The notes beneath the pieces were generated by a model. That model was not told the DNA's origin and did not search any database. It worked only from the letters and a program-made list of their open reading frames with translations. 64,000 nucleotides of DNA from assembly GCA_020199835.1 (NCBI GenBank), contig JAIVJV010000011.1:124001-188000 (forward strand), read 5' to 3'. Source of the stretch: Acidobacteriota bacterium (GTDB lineage: Bacteria; Acidobacteriota; Blastocatellia; Pyrinomonadales; Pyrinomonadaceae). Shown piece after piece: positions 47,864-57,134 of the stretch (its first letter is position 1; each line of letters begins with the position of its first letter). The position numbers and the translations under genes were made by a program.

Positions 47864-49285
47864 CTAGGGGTTAGTCTTTGGTGGCGTGGCAGAGACGGGA
47901 ACCGGTTTATCCGTTCTCCTCAGAACACTGCTACTAATGCCGCGCTTATTCGACACCTCTAAACTGATGATGTTGTTCTTCGCGTCTCGTTTGAATTCGC
48001 CGATGACTGCCGTGTTCTCAAAAAAGAATTTATCGGCTGCGTAAGGCTTCATACTCAATTTGTTTGCCCCGGTTCTTTGGTAATACAGTTTGCCGCCTTC
48101 CACGGTAATCAAACGCTCCACACCTTCGTCTTCATAAACGCCGACGTATGTCTTCAACACGTTGTCAGCAACGGCGATTTCCCTGATGTTGAACGGTTTG
48201 TGGATCGTCAAAGCCGCTAAATCTCCCGCGAGAAACTCGGGGAGGTGAGTAGCCGTGCGAAAGTTGTAAAGCACGACAGCGAAAACGTCTTCCTGCGGAA
48301 GATAGATCGAGTGGGACATGAATCCGCCCATGTTGCCTCCGTGCTCCACTATCGGACTACCCTGTATGTTTCCGATAAACCAGCCATACCCGTAGTTCGT
48401 CCCCTTACCGCCTGGCAGTTTGTATTCTGTTTGAGCCTTCTCCAACGATTCTTTTTTTATCAACTTGTGCGACCTGATCGCTTCATTCCATTTGAACAGA
48501 TCTTCCGCGGTCGATTGAATTGCGCCGGCCGAATACGCCAATTCGATTTTTTCATTCCTGGCGTTTAAGAATCGTGATTCGCTTCTGGAATAGACATAAC
48601 TCGCAGCGCGGTTTTTGATGAGTACATAATCATCGCCGAAATGCGTCTGCGTCATTCCCGCCGGCTTGAAGATATTCTTTTCCAGGTAGTCCGAATAAGA
48701 ACTGCCTGAAACTTTTTCAATAATCGCGCCCAACAACATGTACCCGTTGTTGCTGTAACTCCATTTGGTTCCGGGAGCAAAGTCGAGTGGTCTGTTCTCA
48801 AAAGTAGCAATGATTTCCGGCAAACTCACAAGATCTCTTCTCGCTTGAAGCTTGGCCATGGCTTCGGGCGCCGGACCCGGTACTCCGGCAGTATGCGTCA
48901 ATAAGTTCTCGATCGTGATTTGTGCGCCGGCAGGGTAATCCGGAAGATATTTTGTGACGTGGTCACGTAACGACAGCTTCCCTTGCTCGACCAGTTGGAG
49001 AATGGCAACAGCAGTAAACTGCTTGGTAATCGAAGCGATGTTGAAGACGATCTCGTCCTTCATTGGCACTTCCAATTCTACGTTTGCCAGGCCAAACGCT
49101 TTTCTGTAAATGATCTTGCCATTCTGCGTAATCAGCACCACGCCGCCGGGTTCCTGACCTTTGAACTGAGACGAGATGAGCTCATCAAATTTCGCTGTCA
49201 ACTGTCTTGGGGACTGGCCTTTTGTAACGAACGCGTTGACCGAAAAACTACAGACCAGTACCAACAGTGTCATTAACTCTTTCAT
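47864..49285 (-). CDS. class C beta-lactamase-like serine hydrolase
   Basis: A 473-residue exported penicillin-recognising enzyme. Signal peptide (~1-23), then catalytic SITKQF (Ser-x-x-Lys, ~86), YSNNGY (Tyr-x-Asn, ~176) and VEHGGNMGGF (HxG in place of KTG, ~313). The HGG triad points to esterases/D-peptidases of the beta-lactamase-like group more than to antibiotic resistance. A C-terminal ~110-residue domain (~360-465) is of the DUF3471 kind often found with it. Single gene. Confidence 0.9.
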   Translation of the reverse strand: MKELMTLLVLVCSFSVNAFVTKGQSPRQLTAKFDELISSQFKGQEPGGVVLITQNGKIIYRKAFGLANVELEVPMKDEIVFNIASITKQFTAVAILQLVEQGKLSLRDHVTKYLPDYPAGAQITIENLLTHTAGVPGPAPEAMAKLQARRDLVSLPEIIATFENRPLDFAPGTKWSYSNNGYMLLGAIIEKVSGSSYSDYLEKNIFKPAGMTQTHFGDDYVLIKNRAASYVYSRSESRFLNARNEKIELAYSAGAIQSTAEDLFKWNEAIRSHKLIKKESLEKAQTEYKLPGGKGTNYGYGWFIGNIQGSPIVEHGGNMGGFMSHSIYLPQEDVFAVVLYNFRTATHLPEFLAGDLAALTIHKPFNIREIAVADNVLKTYVGVYEDEGVERLITVEGGKLYYQRTGANKLSMKPYAADKFFFENTAVIGEFKRDAKNNIISLEVSNKRGISSSVLRRTDKPVPVSATPPKTNP

Positions 49286-49383
49286 ACGCAGATCACCTCG
49301 TGTAGAAAACGGTTGAGGTTTGATTTTGTTACAGGAGTGCTAAGCGGTGGGACCGAATGGTGACCGCGGAGAAACCGAACGCG

Positions 49384-50040
49384 TCACTTATGACGCGTCC
49401 GTTTTCTCAACGCCGACGCCGCTAACAACCCGATTCCAAGTAGTCCTAACGTGGCAGGCTCTGGAACGGGTTCGGTGAACGTGTACAGAACCGCTTGCGT
49501 TCCATTTTGCGGGAGCGTGGCACGCGCGATTCCTGAACCGCTCAATGTTATGTCAACAACCTGATCGCACTTCTCGCCAGTTGTGGACGGTATCTCGCAA
49601 GGAATAAACCCTGTCACTTGACCCTGCATTGTAAAGGGAATGAAAACCTCCTGGCCATTGAGGAAGCCGGCCGGCAACACAATGGAACCCGTGAAGGTCA
49701 GCGTACCCTCAAAGAACAAATGAGCGGAACCTGTTCCATTATTGAAGATCAGTCCGGTTGTTATTTGCGGAAATCCGGAATTGAAGAGTGACGCATCCAA
49801 AGTTCCCCCAACGTTCAGAGTCGATCCGGGCGCACATGGAGCAGGCGTGCAGGTCGCAAATGTATAGTCAATGGTGGTATCTCCGGCAGCGGCTTGTATC
49901 AGAAAGCCTGGCGCGAAAGCATTGATGCCTAAAATACCGTTGGACGTTAAAAAATGCCCGCCAGTCAGGGTGATTGACTCAGCTTTCGCGGTACTGAAGA
50001 CAACCAGGCAAACAACAACACAGAGTAGCGTTCGCAACAT
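49384..50040 (-). CDS. PEP-CTERM sorting-domain protein
   Basis: A 218-residue exported protein with signal peptide (~1-20) and C-terminal VPEPATLGLLGIGLLAASAL then RKR, the PEP-CTERM tripartite signal for exosortase processing. The body is beta-rich with low sequence complexity (LTGGHFLTSNGILG) and four cysteines. Family proteins are surface or exopolysaccharide-associated. The exosortase gene is not in this window. Confidence 0.88.
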   Translation of the reverse strand: MLRTLLCVVVCLVVFSTAKAESITLTGGHFLTSNGILGINAFAPGFLIQAAAGDTTIDYTFATCTPAPCAPGSTLNVGGTLDASLFNSGFPQITTGLIFNNGTGSAHLFFEGTLTFTGSIVLPAGFLNGQEVFIPFTMQGQVTGFIPCEIPSTTGEKCDQVVDITLSGSGIARATLPQNGTQAVLYTFTEPVPEPATLGLLGIGLLAASALRKRTRHK

Positions 50041-50247
50041 ATCTGCGGCTCCTTATTGAGAATTGCGGAAACTCTACAGTGCGCTTGTTGGAGCGGTCAA
50101 CGGAGAGTGGTGAGGACAACCGCCGATGGTACGCGATTGTTCGGGTACTTGGGACGATTCTTCCCTCCGGTGCCTCTGCTATGACCCGCACGACTCTGGG
50201 CCGCCTGATCTAGTCCCGGACGTCGGGCTTCGCTGCACCGCGTAAAT

Positions 50248-50306
50248 GTCTAACGCTAAGCATCAGCGGCGGCGCGTAGCGCCGTCCGCTGCTGCCTGTT
50301 GTATGC
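50248..50306. repeat. attC-like imperfect hairpin
   Basis: GTCTAACG (50248-50255) and GTTGTATGC (50298-50306) flank a 12-bp GC stem (50264-50275 with 50279-50291) that has one extrahelical T at 50285 and a 3-base loop. The layout (RYYYAAC-like box, unpaired base, GTT-box) resembles a decayed integron attC site. The right box departs from consensus. Confidence 0.45.
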
Positions 50307-50322
50307 GTCCATTCAAGACAGT

Positions 50323-51258
50323 TCATCGAGGATCGGCGTCGTCGACATAGTCTTTAACACTCATCTTGATCATATAGTGATCAGAAAGGAACCGGTCATG
50401 TAGCTCCAGGTCTGACGAACGGAGGACATATTGCCGGCTATACCGAAACTCTCGCCTGTTGGCCGGGATGAAAATACGATCAAAAGGTGACTCACCAAAA
50501 TCCCTGCTCCAGTACGTTGTGGCATCGTTATTGTTGAGGTCGATATAACCTCGATTCACAAATGTTTCCAGAGCTGGTTCGTCATTGCGCAGAATGTTGG
50601 TATCACCAAGCATGATCAGGCTCGGATCGAAGCTTCCATTAATAGCCTGGAGCGCGTCACAAAGAGTCTCGGCCTCCCTCGCCCTCACCTGACGGTTCTG
50701 TGTCACCCCACCATAGTTGGACTTCATGTGCAGCGGAACGATGGAGAGTCCCCGATTTTCAAGTACCCTCTGCCATTCACCAGCCTCGTTGCGCCTGTAT
50801 ACGGCAATCGACGACTGGAACGAGAGCAGATGAGGTCGGCGATCCCATAACGAGTATCCATCCACGGAATGTAAAACATCGAGTGCGCGAATGATGTCTA
50901 AGGTGAGCCGCGTCGTGTCCCACATCACGGCGCATAATTGTGAGCGGTCGTCCGACGCGCGATTAGGGAGAATCACATACTTCCACGGCGCATCGCTGTG
51001 CTCCTCCAGAAGGTAGCACACAGCGTCGACATCTGAGTTTCGCAGGGCTGAATGGGCCCGGCTGGCGATCACCGGCTGGTTTTCAAACAGTCGGACTTCT
51101 TCATCTTCAGGTGTGAGGTATACCTCCTGGAGCGCAAGGAGGTCGAGGCCGGCCATTTCGATGTGGTCAGCCAGCGCATACACTGTTTGCCGGCGCGTGG
51201 CCCGTGGTTGGCCGGAGAGATGTTCGATATTCCAACTGGCAACTTGGAGAAAGCTCAT
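50323..51258 (-). CDS. endonuclease/exonuclease/phosphatase family protein
   Basis: A 311-residue EEP-fold protein without signal peptide. Metal-binding and catalytic motifs are SWNIEHL (~8-14), LLALQEVYL (~41), LGDTNIL (~222) and SDHYMIKM (~292). The variation ALQEV is usual. The family includes DNases, phosphodiesterases and phosphatases; the substrate is not predictable. AAGGA before ATG. The attC-like hairpin lies 17 bp beyond its stop, as in a cassette. Confidence 0.85.
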   Translation of the reverse strand: MSFLQVASWNIEHLSGQPRATRRQTVYALADHIEMAGLDLLALQEVYLTPEDEEVRLFENQPVIASRAHSALRNSDVDAVCYLLEEHSDAPWKYVILPNRASDDRSQLCAVMWDTTRLTLDIIRALDVLHSVDGYSLWDRRPHLLSFQSSIAVYRRNEAGEWQRVLENRGLSIVPLHMKSNYGGVTQNRQVRAREAETLCDALQAINGSFDPSLIMLGDTNILRNDEPALETFVNRGYIDLNNNDATTYWSRDFGESPFDRIFIPANRREFRYSRQYVLRSSDLELHDRFLSDHYMIKMSVKDYVDDADPR

Positions 51259-52024
51259 GGTGGGAGTCCTTTCGTTTGATGGTTATTTTTTCTTTGGTAA
51301 TGACGGTACTCATGATTCCCTGAGGACCACCGTACTTAAGGTGGCCACGGTAGATCCCGACTAGACGAGGTTATTTGTCATCTTCGTCTCGGCACAAATA
51401 CTGGAGATCCGTGCCTACCGTCACACTGGGTTCGTATTGCAGGTGTCCTTACAAGAAGCAATGACCGGCACGGCGAACAAGGTCAAAGAAACCCGGACAA
51501 ACCCAGCCGATAGGCTGGCCTGCGATCACACTGGTGAGTATGCCGATACTCACAGCAACGGATAAAAACACCGCTATCGGTTATGAAGTTTCTTCTCGTT
51601 TCGTTTCGAGCTCGATCTTTGAAGCAACAATATTGCAGATCCCGAGAGTCATTTTTTCGCGTCGTCCAGCTTGACCATACCGAGGGATGCGAGGTGAATT
51701 TGGCAAACCACGGACGCGCAAAACGCGACCGATTCGACGCCCCGCGTGGAAACTGGGTATTTGGATGATCGCTAGGTTGTTGAGAGGAATGGTGGGCCAG
51801 GATCAGCTTCTGCGTTGAAGTTTTTCCGTGCTGGTAGGCGGCACTTAACAATGCCGAGCGAGCAATTGCTTTAACTGCGCAATCTGAGCCGCGTGTGGCC
51901 GCGGCAATCTCAGTATCCCAAATACGCGAGAAATGGTTTAGCACGGTGAAGCGATTTAAACCATTACGGGTGCAAGTAAGTGAATCTTGAGGGGTTGGGG
52001 CTGTCGCTAAGTTGTTGAAAGAAA
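51259..52024. other. 766-bp gene-free region upstream of tRNA-Phe
   Basis: No supportable gene. It holds a partial copy of the tRNA 3' end and its flank (51769-51801), a 9-bp inverted pair AATGGTTTA/TAAACCATT (about 51929-51965) and a GC hairpin near 51892-51909. Probable site of past insertion and decay. Confidence 0.6.
51769..51801. repeat. direct repeat of the tRNA-Phe 3' end plus flank (partner at 52004-52035)
   Basis: TCGCTAGGTTGTTGAGAGGA at 51769 and TCGCTAAGTTGTTGAAAGAA at 52004 both run on into ATGGTGG(G)CCAGG, which in the second copy is the tRNA-Phe 3' end. The copies are 235 bp apart and differ at about five positions. Confidence 0.75.
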
Positions 52025-52100
52025 TGGTGGCCAGGGACGGAATCGAACCGCCGACGCCGGCCTTTTCAGGGCCGCGCTCTACCAACTGAGCTACCTGGCC
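52025..52100 (-). tRNA. tRNA-Phe (GAA)
   Basis: A 76-base cloverleaf on the minus strand including encoded CCA (52025-52027). The acceptor stem GGCCAGG pairs with CCTGGCC. D-arm AGCTCAGTTGGTAGAGC, anticodon loop CTGAAAA with anticodon GAA, and T-loop GGTTCGATTCC are all visible. Confidence 0.97.
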
Positions 52101-52284
52101 AGGTGGTGAAAAAGACCGCGTAGTATAGGAACGGAGCTAAATCGCTGTCAACTTCGCGCGGCTTCAAGCGGAATGTAACACAATCTTGAGCCGGGAAGCC
52201 GACAGCCAGGACGGCGAGTTGCGGCGTCAGGAAGTCGAATACTCGCGGCTTTCAGGTTTTTGTCGGATTCGTCACAAAAAGTCG

Positions 52285-52312
52285 TTGACTGATTCCTTGA
52301 GCCGTGTATAAT
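52285..52312 (+). promoter_or_regulatory. strong sigma-70-like promoter
   Basis: TTGACT (52285-52290) and TATAAT (52307-52312) are separated by 16 bp. No gene start follows on this strand within 1 kb, only a structured segment. Confidence 0.55.
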
Positions 52313-52319
52313 TCGGAAC

Positions 52320-52460
52320 GTTGCGGGTGGAGCTGATGCCCAAACGTCAGCGAGTCTAACAGACGCCATCCAATTCAAAATTGATAGTGCCCGCCAGTGC
52401 CAGCTCGGCCGCCGATCGCGCCCCCCGCAGTCGCTACCTCCGAGCTGGCACAGCTCTTTT
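52320..52460 (+). ncRNA. candidate small RNA with terminator
   Basis: Downstream of the promoter at 52285-52312 come a hairpin GCTGATG/CGTCAGC (52332-52351), a small one GTCT/AGAC (52355-52365), and a 12-bp stem GTGCCAGCTCGG/CCGAGCTGGCAC (52397-52408 with 52440-52451) followed by AGCTCTTTT. It matches no family I know (no SRP or 6S signature). The last hairpin could alternatively serve the deaminase gene on the other strand. Confidence 0.4.
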
Positions 52461-52474
52461 AAAGCGTTCCTGCG

Positions 52475-53803
52475 TTAATCCGCTGTTAAACCAGTCCGGC
52501 CCATCAACAACTCCGACTGACCATTGGCTTCCGCAATTACTTCCGTCTCGTCTAACGTCAGCAGCGTCCGGTCGCGCATAACTTCCCGTCCATCAATAAT
52601 TACACTCTGCACGTCGCTGGCCGTTGCCGCATAGACCAGCGACGAAACCACATCGGCCTCGGGCGCCAGGTGGAGTCGGTCCAACATGACTACCGCCACG
52701 TCCGCGCGCTTCCCGACCTCCAAACTCCCGACCTCAGCTTCGAGGCCCAAAGCCCGAGCGCCGTCAATGGTGGCCATTCGCAGCACCCGCTCAGCAGCCA
52801 AAACCTCTGGTCCATGCAGCGCCTTCTGGAGCAACGCCGCGGTCCTCATCTCGGTAAACATGTCGAGCCGGTTGTTACATGGCGCGCCATCCGCTCCGAG
52901 CGAAACTGAGATCCCTTCTTCCAACAATTTCGTGACAGGTGCTATGCCGGAACCGAGTTTAAGGTTCGACGATGGGCAGTGGACCACATGTGTCCCGGTG
53001 CGTTTCAAGATCCTGATTTCGTCGTTGCTGAGGTGAATGCAGTGGGCCAACGCCACATGCCGGCCCGAGACACCAAGACTATCGAGATAATTGATATTAC
53101 GTAACCCAGTCTCCTCTTCGACCAATGCGCACTCGGTCCTGTTTTCCGAAGCGTGGGTATGGATCATCACGCCACGCTCGCGCGCCAACTCGCCCACCCG
53201 TTCGAGCAACTCGCGCGTGCAACTAATCGCAAACCGCGGCGCGAAACAATACCTGATCCGACCATCCGCTGTGCCGTGCCACTGGTCCAACAGCGCGAGC
53301 GATTCCTCGATCGATTGCGCGGTCTGTTCCTGCAACGCCTGCGGCACTTCCGCGCCTTTGTCCATCATGCACTTGCCAACCGTCGCGCGAAAACCAGTCT
53401 CCTCGACAACTCGGAACACCTCGCTCGTGTGGTTCACGGTTTCCATCGTCAACGCGCACGTCGTACCGCCTTTGATCAACTCGGCGATACCCAAACGCGC
53501 CGACGCGCGCAGCGAAGCAGGCGAGTGAGCCGCTTCCATGGGCCACACGCGTTGCTTCAACCAGTCAATCAGCGCGAGGTCATCAGCAGCGCCGCGAAAG
53601 AGCGTTTGGCAAAGATGAATGTGCGTTTGAACGAACCCGGGGATAACCGCGCACTCGCTCGCGTCGATCACAACGTCCGCACTTTGAGAAGTATTCCCGA
53701 GTTCGGCGATACGCGAACCAGAGATCAACAAGTCTCCACGAACGATTGGGTTCGCAGAGTCCATCGTGACGAGCGTGCCGTTTTTTATCAGGATCGAGGA
53801 CAT
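52475..53803 (-). CDS. 5-methylthioadenosine/S-adenosylhomocysteine deaminase-like amidohydrolase
   Basis: A 442-residue metal-dependent amidohydrolase of the TrzA/MtaD group. The HxH metal site (QTHIHLCQT ~58-66), HTHASEN (~212), [12 protein letters not shown] (~250), and [13 protein letters not shown] (~295-307, metal Asp) are complete. It probably deaminates MTA, SAH or 5'-deoxyadenosine; the sequence alone does not separate these. ATG 53803 follows the longer reading by three codons and begins the family pattern [15 protein letters not shown]. Confidence 0.88.
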   Translation of the reverse strand: MSSILIKNGTLVTMDSANPIVRGDLLISGSRIAELGNTSQSADVVIDASECAVIPGFVQTHIHLCQTLFRGAADDLALIDWLKQRVWPMEAAHSPASLRASARLGIAELIKGGTTCALTMETVNHTSEVFRVVEETGFRATVGKCMMDKGAEVPQALQEQTAQSIEESLALLDQWHGTADGRIRYCFAPRFAISCTRELLERVGELARERGVMIHTHASENRTECALVEEETGLRNINYLDSLGVSGRHVALAHCIHLSNDEIRILKRTGTHVVHCPSSNLKLGSGIAPVTKLLEEGISVSLGADGAPCNNRLDMFTEMRTAALLQKALHGPEVLAAERVLRMATIDGARALGLEAEVGSLEVGKRADVAVVMLDRLHLAPEADVVSSLVYAATASDVQSVIIDGREVMRDRTLLTLDETEVIAEANGQSELLMGRTGLTAD

Positions 53804-53872
53804 AGACCACAAAGAGAACGCTCGGCGAGCATAAATGATCCTCGCCGAGCGCTCAATTGTTTTGCCGGAACT

Positions 53873-54922
53873 TTATTTCGACGCTGCTTTGGCGTTTGAC
53901 GGTTCGGGCTCTTCGCGGACCGGAAGTCCCAACTTCACTTTCACTTCTTTTTCGATTCGTTTCAGTACGTCCGGATTGTCTCTGAGCGCCTGTTTGGCGT
54001 TCTCGCGGCCCTGGCCGAGCCGTTCGCCCTTCATCGAAAACCAGGCGCCACTCTTTTCCACGACGCGTTGAACCACGGCGAGATCGAGCAGATCGCCCTC
54101 GCGTGAAATGCCCTCGCCATACATGATGTCAAACTCAGCCTCGCGGAATGGCGGCGCCACTTTGTTCTTTGCGACCTTCACCTTCGTCCGGTTGCCAACC
54201 ACGCGGTCGCCATCCTTGATGGCGCCAATGCGACGAATATCCAGTCGCAAAGAAGAGTAAAACTTGAGCGCGCGGCCGCCGGTGGTCGTCTCGGGATTGC
54301 CAAACATGACCCCGATCTTTTCGCGGATCTGGTTGATGAAGATAAAACACGTGTTGGACTGCGCCACAATCGCCGTGAGTTTGCGCAACGCCTGCGACAT
54401 CAAACGCGCCTGCAAACCGGGCAACGAGTCGCCCATCTCGCCGTCGAGCTCGGCGCGCGGCACGAGTGCTGCGACTGAGTCAACCACGATCACGTCAACT
54501 CCATTGGAACGGACCAGCGCCTCGGCAATTTCGAGCGCTTGCTCCCCGGAGTCAGGTTGCGAAATCAGCAACTGGTCTATATCAACGCCCAGCTTCTTCG
54601 CGTATTCGGCATCCATCGCGTGTTCGGCGTCGATATATGCAGCAACACCGCCGGCTTTCTGCGCCTCAGCAACGATGTGCAGCGCGAGCGTCGTTTTACC
54701 CGAACTCTCTGGTCCATAGATTTCCACGATACGGCCGCGCGGCACGCCGCCGACACCAACCGCGGCATCCAGACTAAGTGAAGTAGTGGAAATTGCCGGT
54801 ATGTCCGACACTTCGCGCTCACCCAGGCGCATGATCGAGCCTTTGCCAAACTTCTTTTCAATATTCGCCAAAGCGGCCTCAACTGCCCTGCCGCGTTCTC
54901 CAGTCATCCGGTCATCAGCCAT
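53873..54922 (-). CDS. recA: recombinase RecA
   Basis: RecA forms filaments on single-stranded DNA for strand exchange and LexA cleavage. At 349 residues it is standard. Walker [10 protein letters not shown] (~67-75), the MAW motif and L1/L2 loops ([21 protein letters not shown]) are complete, with a short charged C-terminus. I start it at ATG 54922, giving the family N-terminus [18 protein letters not shown]. It follows trpA by ~250 bp with its own upstream region. Confidence 0.97.
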   Translation of the reverse strand: MADDRMTGERGRAVEAALANIEKKFGKGSIMRLGEREVSDIPAISTTSLSLDAAVGVGGVPRGRIVEIYGPESSGKTTLALHIVAEAQKAGGVAAYIDAEHAMDAEYAKKLGVDIDQLLISQPDSGEQALEIAEALVRSNGVDVIVVDSVAALVPRAELDGEMGDSLPGLQARLMSQALRKLTAIVAQSNTCFIFINQIREKIGVMFGNPETTTGGRALKFYSSLRLDIRRIGAIKDGDRVVGNRTKVKVAKNKVAPPFREAEFDIMYGEGISREGDLLDLAVVQRVVEKSGAWFSMKGERLGQGRENAKQALRDNPDVLKRIEKEVKVKLGLPVREEPEPSNAKAASK

Positions 54923-55018
54923 GGCATACATCTCTTTCTTCCGCTCCTCTTCTCGCAATCGTATCGGCCAAAAGCTCGCCAGTTGAGCGGTGAGCATAGC
55001 ACAAGGAGAGCGAGAATG

Positions 55019-55030
55019 GAACAGTGTTTC
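55019..55030. promoter_or_regulatory. weak LexA-like dyad upstream of recA
   Basis: GAACAGTGTTTC differs at one position from the Gram-positive-type box GAAC-N4-GTTC. It is ~97 bp upstream of the recA start. The LexA site of this phylum is not known to me, so this is tentative. Confidence 0.25.
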
Positions 55031-55169
55031 ACGCTTGCAACACAACTATTTTCCAGAGGGTGAGGTTTCGGAAAAATTGACTTCCCGCGCGCCGTTCGCA
55101 GCCCTCTCTGCGACGTTTTTCAAACGCGTTCACGTCGAGTTCGCGCAAGAATACTCCAGGCGCGTTGTT

Positions 55170-55940
55170 TTAGTCGAGCAGGTTTTTCACAAACTTTCCG
55201 ATGTTCGGGGTCGCTCCTTGCAGTCGCTCTATTTCGGCAACAATGGCCGAACCAATTACGACTGCGTCAGCGTAACGGTGCACGTCTTTGACTTGCTCGG
55301 CGTTGGAGATTCCAAAACCGACGGCAATGGGTAAAGAGGAAAAGTTCCGCATGCGGCTGACGAGCTTTTCTGCTTCGTCGCTGACGCTCGTGCGAACGCC
55401 CGTGACACCGGCGCGCGAAACGGCGTAGATGAATCCACGCGCGCGATCAGCAACGAGTTTCAAGCGTTCATCCGTGGAAGTCGGCGCGACGAGAAAGATC
55501 ATGTCCAACTCGTTCGCGCGCAACTCAGTGTCAAACTCGCCCGCTTCTTCCGGACTCAAGTCTGTCACCAATACGCCGTCAACACCCGCGGCTTTCGCTT
55601 CTGCCGCGAGACGCTTTAAGCCAAACTGTAAGAACGGGTTGAAGTAGCTGAAAAGAATTATCGGTGTTTCGATGTTTTTTCTGACGGTTCTTACGAGCTC
55701 AATGATCTGTCTGAGGCTCACGTCGTTTTTGAGGGCCCTCTCCGATGAACGCTGTATCACCGGCCCGTCCGCCATGGGATCGCTAAACGGCACACCCAGT
55801 TCAATAACCGTTGAACCAGACAGTTCGATCAGTAGTTCACCGGTTGTTTCGAGGTCGGGATCTCCCGCCGTGATGAACGGAATAAAACCTTTCTTCCCTT
55901 CCCGCCTCAGCTCACTGAAAGCTTTGTCGATCCGTCCCAA
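55170..55940 (-). CDS. trpA: tryptophan synthase alpha chain
   Basis: A 256-residue TIM barrel that cleaves indole-3-glycerol phosphate to indole. The catalytic Glu is in VIELGVPFSDP (~47) with the catalytic Asp shortly after. The phosphate-binding loop (AVGFGIS ~211) is present. It begins 3 bp after trpB and is the last gene of the operon. Confidence 0.96.
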   Translation of the reverse strand: MGRIDKAFSELRREGKKGFIPFITAGDPDLETTGELLIELSGSTVIELGVPFSDPMADGPVIQRSSERALKNDVSLRQIIELVRTVRKNIETPIILFSYFNPFLQFGLKRLAAEAKAAGVDGVLVTDLSPEEAGEFDTELRANELDMIFLVAPTSTDERLKLVADRARGFIYAVSRAGVTGVRTSVSDEAEKLVSRMRNFSSLPIAVGFGISNAEQVKDVHRYADAVVIGSAIVAEIERLQGATPNIGKFVKNLLD

Positions 55941-55943
55941 GCG

Positions 55944-57134
55944 TTACGACTCCAACTGTTCGCGCACGGAGTTTATGTCTTTATCGCCGCGCCCGGATAA
56001 ATTCACCACCACGATCTGATCACGGCCCAACGCGCGCGCCACCTTCGCGCCATGCGCCACTGCATGCGCCGACTCCAGCGCCGGAATGATGCCTTCAAGC
56101 TGCGATAACGATCGAAACGCTTGGAGCGCCTCAGCGTCAGAAACGGAACCGTACTCAACGCGGCCCGCGTCGTGCAGATAAGCATGCTCCGGGCCAATGG
56201 AAGGATAGTCCAGGCCGGCGGAAACGGAATGCGTCGCAGCCACCTGCCCATGATCGTCCTGCAACACGTAACTCATCGTACCCTGCAACACACCGGGACG
56301 ACCGCCGCCCGCAGTATTGAACCGCGCCGCGTGCTGGCCCAACTCGTTGCCACTGCCGCCCGCTTCCACGCCGATCATTCGCACCCCATCATCCCCTAGA
56401 AACGGATGAAACAAGCCGATCGAATTGGAACCACCACCGACGCACGCGACGAGCACATCGGGCAGGCGTCCCTCCTGTTCGAGAATCTGTGCGCGCGCTT
56501 CCTGTCCGATGACGCTTTGAAAGTCGCGAACCATGAGGGGATAAGGGTGTGGTCCAAGCGCGCTGCCGAGCAGGTAGTAAGTATCCGCCACGTTCGTGAC
56601 CCAATCACGCAGCGCCTCGTTGATCGCATCTTTCAACGTGCGCGATCCGGCGTTTACTTCGCGCACTTCCGCGCCCAGCAACTGCATGCGAAACACGTTC
56701 AACGCCTGCCGCCGCATGTCTTCCGCGCCCATGTAGACCACACAGTCGAGACCAAACAACGCGCACACAGTCGCGCTCGCAACGCCGTGCTGCCCCGCGC
56801 CCGTTTCGGCAACGATGCGACGCTTGTTCATGCGACGCGCGAGCAACACCTGGCCGAGCGTGTTATTGATTTTGTGCGCGCCGGTGTGCAGCAGGTCCTC
56901 GCGCTTGAGGTAGATCTTCGCGCCGCCGCAGTGTTCAGTGAGTCGCGCCGCATGAAACAAGGGCGTGGGCCGGCCCGCGTAGTGCTGAAGTAAATATTGT
57001 AGTTCTGATTGAAAAGCCTGATCGTCGCGGCTGGTCAAATACGCCTCGGTCAACTCCTCGAGCGGCGCCATCAACGTTTCCGGAACGAAGCGTCCGCCGT
57101 ACTTGCCCCAATGACCGAGTGAATCAGGTTGCAT
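55944..57134 (-). CDS. trpB: tryptophan synthase beta chain
   Basis: A 396-residue PLP enzyme joining indole and serine. The PLP lysine is in [13 protein letters not shown] (~87), the substrate loop in [10 protein letters not shown] (~109), and the phosphate loop in GGGSNSIG (~233). ATG 57134 overlaps the preceding GGDEF gene's stop as TGATG, which supports it over longer readings. Confidence 0.97.
   Translation of the reverse strand: MQPDSLGHWGKYGGRFVPETLMAPLEELTEAYLTSRDDQAFQSELQYLLQHYAGRPTPLFHAARLTEHCGGAKIYLKREDLLHTGAHKINNTLGQVLLARRMNKRRIVAETGAGQHGVASATVCALFGLDCVVYMGAEDMRRQALNVFRMQLLGAEVREVNAGSRTLKDAINEALRDWVTNVADTYYLLGSALGPHPYPLMVRDFQSVIGQEARAQILEQEGRLPDVLVACVGGGSNSIGLFHPFLGDDGVRMIGVEAGGSGNELGQHAARFNTAGGGRPGVLQGTMSYVLQDDHGQVAATHSVSAGLDYPSIGPEHAYLHDAGRVEYGSVSDAEALQAFRSLSQLEGIIPALESAHAVAHGAKVARALGRDQIVVVNLSGRGDKDINSVREQLES

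Noticed and set aside
47864..49285. antibiotic-resistance beta-lactamase
   Set aside because: The third motif is HGG and a C-terminal extra domain is present, which points to a general serine hydrolase, not a resistance enzyme.
51583..51768. 61-residue open frame in the gene-free region
   Set aside because: No ribosome binding site and no recognised family; could be a decayed remnant, but evidence is too thin.
51483..52085. 200-residue open frame running through tRNA-Phe
   Set aside because: The frame includes the tRNA and gives the artefactual sequence typical of translated tRNA genes.
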